NCBI GenBank assembly: GCA_016282455.1
Contig: JAEEKM010000056.1
Span: 1 to 8,785, forward strand
From: Treponema sp.
GTDB taxonomy: Bacteria > Spirochaetota > Spirochaetia > Treponematales > Treponemataceae
Length of the DNA: 8,785 bases
Reading direction: 5' to 3'
Shown piece after piece: positions 1 through 4,692 of this stretch. The first letter of the stretch is position 1. Each line of letters begins with the position of its first letter. Position numbers and translations under genes: made by a program. The notes under the pieces were generated by a model. That model made no database searches and was not told where the DNA came from. It saw only the letters and a program-made list of their open reading frames with translations.

Positions 1-909
1 CCCACAAGTATCGATGACGAGAATGCAGGTGCTTCTTATGTGACTGCTTCAACAAAACAGGGAAAAGTTTATGACGCAACCATGTGGTTCTCTGGAAAAT
101 CAGAGAATATTCTTGAAACTGCTGCTCCTTTCTACACAGTGACAAAACGTTATAAGTCAACTGCCGCTGTTGGCACAGCAGAGGACAGTTTTGATATTAA
201 TACCCTTACGGCAGCTGATGTAGAGTACGCATCTTTCTGGTTTGGTGCATACAAGCTCAAGAATAACTCAAATTATACTGCCGGTGACCTTGTTCTCACA
301 TACTACTATGGCTTTAATTTGACTGCAGCAGACGGAACTGACGGTGTTGAGTTCTCATGGACAAGCAAAGACAAATCAACAACAAAAACTCTTGCAGAAC
401 TTATTGAACTTGCTACTGGTAAGACCCCAGCCGCTGACCTTGCAGCTCTTGTTCCCAACAATAGTGCCATTATTGAAATTGCTGGAGATACTTATTCTAC
501 AGACATTGAGACCTTTACTTTCTCACTTGATGCTCCTGATTTTGTAAAGGGTTATACAAAGATGAGTGCAACAGAGAAGAAGACAGAGGCTTATTTTGAT
601 GATGGTGGTGAAGCAGAACTTGTTGAGGTTCGTTACAAAAAGGGAAGTTCTTCAGGAATTGCAGAAACAAAAAAAGAAGGAGAGTCTGGATTTGAATCTT
701 ATTCTGCAGGTTGTGACTGGGGTGTAAAGTCAAGAAGCTTTGACCTTATCGGTACAGACGCAGGCTCTGCTCTTGGAACACTTCTTGCTGGTTATCTTGA
801 AGATGTCGATGATGACGAATATGACTCTAACGCTCGCAGTGTAGCATCTGTTCCTGCCGCTCTTGCACCTATCTACGTAGAAGGTGCTGATGAATACGTT
901 GCAAAATAA
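1..909 (+). CDS. Unrecognised acidic, probably exported protein, C-terminal 302 residues (5' end outside window)
   Basis: The frame is open from the first base to a TAA at 907-909, so the gene enters from upstream. A GTG at 40 lies in frame but has no ribosome binding site before it, and the 13 preceding codons read like the same protein, so I do not take it as the start. The visible part is rich in Ala, Asp, Glu, Ser, Thr and Gly with a single Cys. It has alternating hydrophobic/polar strand-like stretches (for example around V-L-T-Y-Y-Y-G-F-N-L, bases 289-321) and an Asp/Glu-rich patch near the C-terminus (bases 799-828). I see no transmembrane helix and no catalytic motif. This suggests a secreted or surface beta-sandwich protein, but I do not recognise the family and a function cannot be given. 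A missing N-terminus would be expected to hold any signal peptide. It is followed after 76 bp by a small lipoprotein gene on the same strand. Confidence 0.85.
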   Translation, partial: PTSIDDENAGASYVTASTKQGKVYDATMWFSGKSENILETAAPFYTVTKRYKSTAAVGTAEDSFDINTLTAADVEYASFWFGAYKLKNNSNYTAGDLVLTYYYGFNLTAADGTDGVEFSWTSKDKSTTKTLAELIELATGKTPAADLAALVPNNSAIIEIAGDTYSTDIETFTFSLDAPDFVKGYTKMSATEKKTEAYFDDGGEAELVEVRYKKGSSSGIAETKKEGESGFESYSAGCDWGVKSRSFDLIGTDAGSALGTLLAGYLEDVDDDEYDSNARSVASVPAALAPIYVEGADEYVAK

Positions 910-920
910 CCATTGATTAT

Positions 921-967
921 GGGAGTCATATTTGTCGTAAAGATTGTCTTTTAACAAATGGACTCCC
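921..967 (+). promoter_or_regulatory. Long near-continuous intergenic hairpin
   Basis: Read directly: GGGAGTC (921-927) pairs with GACTCCC (961-967). ATTTGT (930-935) pairs with ACAAAT (954-959) across a 2x1 internal loop. AAAGA (939-943) pairs with TCTTT (947-951) around the triloop TTG, and U938 can pair with A953. The whole 47 nt folds into one rod between the upstream stop codon and the lipoprotein ribosome binding site. It is followed only by GCTTTTC, which is a poor U-tract, so it is more likely an mRNA-stability, processing or attenuation element than a strong terminator. Confidence 0.6.
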
Positions 968-979
968 GCTTTTCGGAGG
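963..979 (+). promoter_or_regulatory. Shine-Dalgarno of the small lipoprotein, with possible masking pairing
   Basis: GGAGG at 975-979 lies 6 nt before the ATG at 986 and decides that start. The bases just upstream, CTCCCG (963-968), can pair with CGGAG (974-978) with one bulged C and a 5-nt loop, covering the Shine-Dalgarno. The same bases are the 3' arm of the 921-967 hairpin, so the two pairings exclude one another. The masking helix is short and predicted to be much weaker than the long hairpin, so a switch is inference only. Confidence 0.6.
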
Positions 980-985
980 CAAAGA

Positions 986-1126
986 ATGAAACTTAACAAA
1001 ATCATCGCTGTTGTAGCTGTTAGTGTGGCTTTTGCCGTTACATGCCTTGCCGCAACAAGCTGCAATACTACTAAGAATAAGCCTGTAGTAGTAGAAGGCA
1101 TTGAAAACGAAGACGTAGAGCACTAA
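986..1126 (+). CDS. Very small lipoprotein (46 aa precursor, 21 aa mature)
   Basis: The start is fixed by the GGAGG 6 nt upstream. The precursor begins M-K-L-N-K, followed by a hydrophobic core (residues 6-23) and a lipobox-like A-A-T-S-C with the lipidated Cys at position 26. Signal peptidase II cleavage would leave only 21 residues: Cys, a short polar Asn/Thr/Lys linker, a V-V-V patch and an acidic tail ending E-D-V-E-H. The lipobox is relaxed (Thr at -2, Ser at -1), as is usual in spirochaetes. There is no room for a folded domain, so a lipid-anchored peptide, a membrane or receptor modulator like entericidin-type lipopeptides, or a lysis-type peptide are all possible; none is shown. An in-frame upstream start at 944 (TTG) would lie within the hairpin and lacks a ribosome binding site. 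A long terminator follows 18 bp after the stop codon. Confidence 0.75.
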   Translation: MKLNKIIAVVAVSVAFAVTCLAATSCNTTKNKPVVVEGIENEDVEH

Positions 1127-1144
1127 TCGTATTTTGTTTTTTTT

Positions 1145-1203
1145 ACCGGATGTTCGTGAGACGGAAGGATGGCTCCTTGGTCTTGCGGGTGTCCGGTTTT
1201 TTT
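1145..1203 (+). terminator. Long rho-independent terminator after the small lipoprotein gene
   Basis: ACCGGA (1145-1150) pairs with TCCGGT (1192-1197). The stem continues through G-U and G-C pairs to 1158/1184, then AGAC/GTCT (1159-1162 with 1180-1183) and AAGGA/TCCTT (1165-1169 with 1174-1178) close a 4-nt loop TGGC. The stem is 53 nt long with a single 2x1 internal loop and runs straight into seven T residues (1197-1203). It is much longer than an ordinary terminator stem. A run of eight T residues also precedes it (1137-1144). Confidence 0.85.
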
Positions 1204-1298
1204 ATGTCCTGATCTGAAAATAATATTCCTTAACTGATACCACCTAAAATTATTCCCCTATTTACAAAAATATTACCCCGAAAAAAAGATACCTTTCA

Positions 1299-1323
1299 GA
1301 AAGTCCTGGGCTTTCGTTTTTTT
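1299..1323 (+). terminator. Second U-tract hairpin (probable terminator)
   Basis: GAAAGTC (1299-1305) pairs with GGCTTTC (1309-1315), including one G-U pair, around a CTG triloop. It is followed by G and seven T residues (1317-1323). No gene lies between the previous terminator and this one, so it either backs up the first terminator or ends an unrecognised short transcript from 1204-1298. Confidence 0.6.
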
Positions 1324-1345
1324 ACTATTAGATGCATAATACAAT

Positions 1346-1462
1346 CAGAAAGCAAGAAACAGATTAAACTGTTCTAGAGCGAGTAGGCTGCCAGGCGACG
1401 CTCCAAGGATAAGAAATCTGTCTAAAAGCCACTCAGTTCCTCCTTCTGAGTGGCTTTTTTTT
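1346..1462 (+). ncRNA. Candidate small structured RNA of unknown family, ending in a strong terminator
   Basis: About 100 nt with no reading frame lie between two terminators. Possible -10 boxes CATAAT (1335-1340) or TACAAT (1340-1345) lie at the front, with only a T-rich stretch where a -35 should be. Pairings seen: AACAG/CTGTT (1358-1362 with 1369-1373), or alternatively ACAGATT/AATCTGT (1359-1365 with 1415-1421), which excludes the first; GAGCG/CGCTC (1377-1381 with 1399-1403) closing a 17-nt G/C-rich loop; then the terminator at 1424-1462. Nothing immediately downstream is a gene, which favours a trans-acting RNA over a riboswitch, although a leader separated from its gene by later repeat insertion is also possible. 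It does not match a riboswitch, 6S, SRP or tmRNA pattern that I know. The 5' end is a guess. Confidence 0.35.
1424..1462 (+). terminator. Strong rho-independent terminator
   Basis: AAAAGCCACTCAG (1424-1436) pairs perfectly with CTGAGTGGCTTTT (1446-1458) around a 9-nt loop, TTCCTCCTT, with eight T residues from 1455 to 1462. The A-run before the stem could make it work, more weakly, for antisense transcripts too. Its 3' arm and flank recur at the end of both downstream repeat units, while the 5' arm does not. Confidence 0.85.
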
Positions 1463-1477
1463 ATGTAAATAAAATAC

Positions 1478-1602
1478 TAGTCTGTGAGAGTTTTGTGTTT
1501 TTTGCGAAGCAAAAATGGGCGCAGTGCGACCAAACAAAACTCTAGAGATTGCGGAGCAATCTCCCCTCCTTCCAGGTGGCTTTTTTTATTTAAAGAGAAT
1601 AA
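1478..1602 (+). repeat. Structured tandem repeat, unit A
   Basis: The unit begins TAGTCTGTGAGAG and recurs 125 bp later. It folds as a three-way junction. The closing helix is AGAGTTTTGT/ACAAAACTCT (1487-1496 with 1534-1543). Arm 1 is TTTTTGC-GAA-GCAAAAA (1499-1515). Arm 2 is TGG/CCA plus CGC-AGT-GCG (1516-1532). A separate 8-bp hairpin, GAGATTGC-GGA-GCAATCTC (1545-1563), follows directly, then a copy of the terminator 3' arm with seven T residues (1565-1589), here with CCAGG in place of CTGAG. The layout resembles REP or MITE-like palindromic intergenic elements; no transposase lies in the window. The boundaries are set by the comparison of the two units. Confidence 0.85.
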
Positions 1603-1732
1603 TAGTCTGTGAGAGTTTTCATGTTTTTTTGCGAAGCAAAAAATGGGAGCCGTGCGACCAAATGAAAACTCTAGAGATTGCGAAGCAATCTCCCCTCCTT
1701 CTGAGTGGCTTTTTTTATGCAAAGAAAAGAGA
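1603..1732 (+). repeat. Structured tandem repeat, unit B
   Basis: Second copy of the same element. The closing helix is AGAGTTTTCAT/ATGAAAACTCT (1612-1622 with 1662-1672), arm 1 is TTTTTTGC-GAA-GCAAAAAA (1625-1643), arm 2 keeps TGG/CCA (1644-1646 with 1658-1660) but loses one inner pair, and the following hairpin is GAGATTGC-GAA-GCAATCTC (1674-1692). Relative to unit A the closing helix shows paired changes (G-C to C-G at 1495/1535 versus 1620/1664, and T-A to A-T at the next pair), so pairing has been kept while sequence moved. The end (1694-1716) repeats 23 nt of the upstream terminator exactly. The protease promoter begins right after this unit. Confidence 0.85.
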
Positions 1733-1761
1733 TTGAGAATTCCCAATATCTGTGCTATAAA
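1733..1761 (+). promoter_or_regulatory. Promoter of the M16 protease gene (extended -10)
   Basis: TTGAGA (1733-1738), a 17-bp spacer, then TATAAA (1756-1761), preceded by TG one base upstream (1753-1754), which is the extended -10 motif. Transcription would start at about 1768-1769, at or one base before the A of the protease ATG (1769), giving a leaderless mRNA. This fits the absence of any Shine-Dalgarno there. Confidence 0.75.
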
Positions 1762-1768
1762 TTTTACC

Positions 1769-4648
1769 ATGAGAAAAAACTTTTTTACACCAGTCAAAAT
1801 CACTCTTACAGTCCTGGCCTTTGCGCTAAGCCTGGTAACAATAGTTTCCTGCAGTGAAAAAAAATCCTCTGTGGCTCAGTCAGTCATTTCCCGCAAACTG
1901 GACAACGGACTTTCACTTTTCATGACAGAAAATCACACAGTGCCCCTCGTTTACATAGAAATTGCAGTACGTTCAGGTGCCGTGTCTCAGACAAAAGAAG
2001 ACGCCGGTCTTTTCCACCTGTATGAACACATGATGTTCAAAGGCAATGCCCTTTACCCCGATGCCGCTTCCGTGCAGAATGCAATTTCCAAAATGGGAGT
2101 TGCCAGCTGGAACGGAACAACCAGTGTAGACCGGGTAAATTATTACTTTACCATTCCCTCAGACCGTCTGGAAGAAGGACTCGCTTTCTGGAATGCCGCA
2201 ATCCGAACCCCACTCATGAAAGAAGAGGAACTTGAAAACGAAAAAAAAGTAGTCCTTGCAGAAATAAAAGGAGATGCCTCTGAACCCTCCCGCGTTGCAA
2301 GAAGTCATCTTACAAAAACTTTATTCCCCGATTCCCCTTACAAAGTGGATCCCGCAGGTTCAGTTCCTGTTGTAGAAAACGCAAGTGTAGCCCAGTTAAG
2401 GGACATTCAGAGCCGCTACTACATTCCTGGTAATGCAGCCCTATTTGTAGGCGGAGACATTAACCCCGAAAGAACAGAGCAGCTTGTAAAAGAAATATTC
2501 GGAACCTGGAAGAACAATGGAAACACCGTAACTGCAGATTTCCCCCAGGCTTCAATGACCCCGTTTAATTCCGTTCAGTACCGCGTAATTGCAGACGAAA
2601 ATGTTTCTCCAGACCTTGCCCAGGTAAATGTGTCTTACAGAGGACCTGATGCTGAGTTTGCAGAAAAAGACACTTACACTGCAGACATTCTTTTAAATCT
2701 AACTGACGAAGCAGCAGGCATTTTTTCTCAGACAATTATTGCAGACCAGGAACTTGCAATTCCAGATCCTGCTTATGTAAACACTTACTATGGAACTTCC
2801 AGAAGATCCGGCATTATTGATTTTACCGGAGTGCTTCCGAATGCAAAAGAAAATCTTATTGCAAGAACAGAAAAGTTCAGAAGTGTAAGTAAAGATGCCT
2901 TTGCCATTCTTTCCCACGACAAGTCATCTTTCAGTAAAAAGAAAATCGCAAGTGTAGTACAGGGAATTTTTGACAGCGAAACAATGTCTTCCCAAACTGC
3001 TTCCAGTATCCTTTCAACCCTCTGTTTCTGGTGGACATGTACAGAGCCTGAATATTATTTTAACTATCATAAAAATCTTTCAAAAGTGACTCTGCAGGAT
3101 GCCTCTGATTTTTATTCCCGCTACGTAGAAAATGCCTTCCCCCTTGTAACCCTTTCCATTCATCCTGATTTATACGCAGAACTGAAAGATGATCTTTCTA
3201 AGGCAGGCTATCTTCTCATGACAGAAGAAAACTCCTACTGGTGGAAGGAAGAAACTTTTGCTCCCGACAAATCGCTTTTACCGGAACAGGTAACATATGT
3301 TCCAGAAGAAAAAATCTATGTTCCCAAAAATGAAAAGTCAGATGAAGAAACAAATGCTTTTGAAAAAAATGATGATGTAAAAGAAGTTCATCTTTCAAAC
3401 GGCATACCGGTTTATTTTAAGAGCATGCCTTCTTCTCAGGTGCTCACTGTTTTTCTTGGTGTAAAAGGCGGAGTGCTTCATCTTACTCCGGAAACTTCAG
3501 GTCTTGAAGAAGCACTTTTTTCCGTGATGGGAAGTTCTTCTGAAAAATACAGCTTTGATGAAAGAGAGGCTTTGCTTTACAGAACAAGCGCAGGTATTTC
3601 TACATGGACAAAACTTTCCGGTTCTGCCCTTACGCTAAATTGTGTTTCCTCTTATGCAGACGAAATGCTCCCTGTTCTTCTGGATGGATTTTTGCATCCT
3701 GCCTATGAAAAGAAATTCATGGACATGCTTTCTCTTTCAAACAGGCAGAGTGTTCAGGGAATGCTAAACACTCCTTCTTCCATATTAAGTTACACTGCAA
3801 CAAAAGAACTCTTTAAAAATCATCCCTACGGAGCAAGAGTTTCCGTTCAGCCCGAATCACTTGAATCAATCACTGAAGAAAATTTAAAGAGCCTTCATGA
3901 AAAACTTCTTGATGCTTCAAAAATATTCCTTGTGTGTACGGGAAACTTTAACGAAAAAAAACTGCTTTCTGAATTTGAAAAAACTCTGGGTAGTCTTCCT
4001 TCTCATGCTGAAGATTTGTCTGATTCAATTTCCATTCCACCTGTTGATGTTTCAGGAGACACACTTGTGCTCACTCATCCAGCCTGCGGTTCAGGAGGTT
4101 TTGCCGGCCGTTACTTTGCAGCACCTGCAAATGAAAGTGAAGATTCAGTTCCCGCAATCATAGCAAGTGATCTTTATTCCAGTCTTCTGTTCTGCGTGGT
4201 AAGGGAACATTACGGCGCCTGCTACACACCAAGTTCCGGAATAAGTTCTTCCCATGCCTCTGTAGGAGTTGACTACCTCTACCGATTAAGCGACATTAAA
4301 AATTTCAGGCGGTACATGGAAGAAGCACAGGCTCTTATGGAAAAGGGAATGTTAATTGATTCAGTGGGAAAAGACGGTGCCTACGTTTACACCAGTCTGG
4401 AAAATAAACTTGAGGGGGCAAAAAATTCCTACATCACCCGCACCTACGGAAGTTCTGCCACAAGTTATGGAGTTGCCTCTTCGCTTACATATAACATCCT
4501 GCAATATGATGATTTGTATTTTGACAGAAAACAGCTGGCTCAGGTTCGTTCACTAAAATCAGAAGATATTCTTTCCGTCTTCAAAAAATACTGGGTAGAT
4601 GCACCTTCCCGCTGGTTTATTATTGTAGCCGATCAGAATTATCTTTGA
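1769..4648 (+). CDS. M16 family (pitrilysin/insulinase-type) zinc metalloprotease, lipoprotein, 959 aa
   Basis: The ATG at 1769 gives a lipoprotein signal peptide: M-R-K, hydrophobic core 11-26, lipobox I-V-S-C with Cys28. A longer in-frame reading from 1643 only adds 42 residues made from repeat DNA and is rejected. The catalytic domain has the inverted zinc motif H-L-Y-E-H (H83, E86, H87) and, 78 residues after H87, E165 in V-V-L-A-E-I as probable third ligand, with the conserved E158 seven residues before it. A linker (about 490-540, rich in Lys and Glu) leads to a second M16 half from about 540. There the H-x-x-E-H site is absent (S-G-L-E-E-A-L-F-S at the aligned spot), as in the non-catalytic halves of this family. 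The C-terminal R-x6-Y pair that grips substrate is present (R812, Y819). Length and two-half architecture match pitrilysin-like proteases that cut peptides in a closed chamber. It is predicted to be membrane-anchored on the periplasmic or outer face, degrading peptides for nutrition or turnover; the substrate is unknown. There is no terminator after it, so some read-through into the receptor genes is likely. Confidence 0.95.
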   Translation: MRKNFFTPVKITLTVLAFALSLVTIVSCSEKKSSVAQSVISRKLDNGLSLFMTENHTVPLVYIEIAVRSGAVSQTKEDAGLFHLYEHMMFKGNALYPDAASVQNAISKMGVASWNGTTSVDRVNYYFTIPSDRLEEGLAFWNAAIRTPLMKEEELENEKKVVLAEIKGDASEPSRVARSHLTKTLFPDSPYKVDPAGSVPVVENASVAQLRDIQSRYYIPGNAALFVGGDINPERTEQLVKEIFGTWKNNGNTVTADFPQASMTPFNSVQYRVIADENVSPDLAQVNVSYRGPDAEFAEKDTYTADILLNLTDEAAGIFSQTIIADQELAIPDPAYVNTYYGTSRRSGIIDFTGVLPNAKENLIARTEKFRSVSKDAFAILSHDKSSFSKKKIASVVQGIFDSETMSSQTASSILSTLCFWWTCTEPEYYFNYHKNLSKVTLQDASDFYSRYVENAFPLVTLSIHPDLYAELKDDLSKAGYLLMTEENSYWWKEETFAPDKSLLPEQVTYVPEEKIYVPKNEKSDEETNAFEKNDDVKEVHLSNGIPVYFKSMPSSQVLTVFLGVKGGVLHLTPETSGLEEALFSVMGSSSEKYSFDEREALLYRTSAGISTWTKLSGSALTLNCVSSYADEMLPVLLDGFLHPAYEKKFMDMLSLSNRQSVQGMLNTPSSILSYTATKELFKNHPYGARVSVQPESLESITEENLKSLHEKLLDASKIFLVCTGNFNEKKLLSEFEKTLGSLPSHAEDLSDSISIPPVDVSGDTLVLTHPACGSGGFAGRYFAAPANESEDSVPAIIASDLYSSLLFCVVREHYGACYTPSSGISSSHASVGVDYLYRLSDIKNFRRYMEEAQALMEKGMLIDSVGKDGAYVYTSLENKLEGAKNSYITRTYGSSATSYGVASSLTYNILQYDDLYFDRKQLAQVRSLKSEDILSVFKKYWVDAPSRWFIIVADQNYL

Positions 4649-4673
4649 CGATTTGAAAAAGCCGTGTTAAAAT
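4645..4673 (+). promoter_or_regulatory. Promoter of the chemoreceptor pair
   Basis: TTGACG (4645-4650) overlaps the protease stop codon (TGA 4646-4648). A 17-bp spacer leads to TAAAAT (4668-4673), with TG at 4665-4666 as an extended -10. The predicted start is near 4680, leaving a leader of about 13 nt that contains the AGAGG ribosome binding site (4684-4688). Confidence 0.7.
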
Positions 4674-4683
4674 AGAACAATAT

Positions 4684-4688
4684 AGAGG
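4684..4688 (+). promoter_or_regulatory. Ribosome binding site of the first chemoreceptor
   Basis: AGAGG ends 4 nt before the ATG at 4693. The spacing is slightly short but supports this start, which also leaves a short cytoplasmic tail before TM1. Confidence 0.6.
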
Positions 4689-4692
4689 TACT

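Larger units (their letters stand above)
1127..1768. other. 642-bp noncoding region with terminators, RNA candidate and structured repeats
   Basis: I see no credible protein gene on either strand: open frames here are formed by the repeat copies and have no ribosome binding sites. In order it holds a long terminator (1145-1203), an A/T-rich stretch with an imperfect direct repeat but no gene (1204-1298), a second U-tract hairpin (1299-1323), a candidate small RNA with its terminator (1346-1462), two tandem structured repeat units (1478-1732), and the promoter of the protease gene (1733-1761). Confidence 0.8.

Noticed and set aside
40..909. GTG at 40 as the real start of the first gene
   Set aside because: There is no ribosome binding site or signal peptide, and the frame continues upstream to base 1, so the gene is more likely truncated by the window edge.
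1346..1462. Riboswitch controlling the protease
   Set aside because: The protease has its own promoter some 270 bp further on, the terminator arm does not overlap the alternative helices, and no known aptamer core is recognisable.
1478..1732. CRISPR array
   Set aside because: There are only two units, internal palindromes fill the whole period, and no short constant repeat alternates with unique spacers.
1477..1803. Minus-strand open frame across the repeats
   Set aside because: It is made of the two repeat units and crosses the protease promoter and start. It has no ribosome binding site, and its internal similarity only reflects the tandem duplication.
3385..4648. Loss of the zinc motif in the second protease half as inactivation
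   Set aside because: A non-catalytic C-terminal half is normal for two-half M16 enzymes; the N-terminal site H83/E86/H87 is complete.
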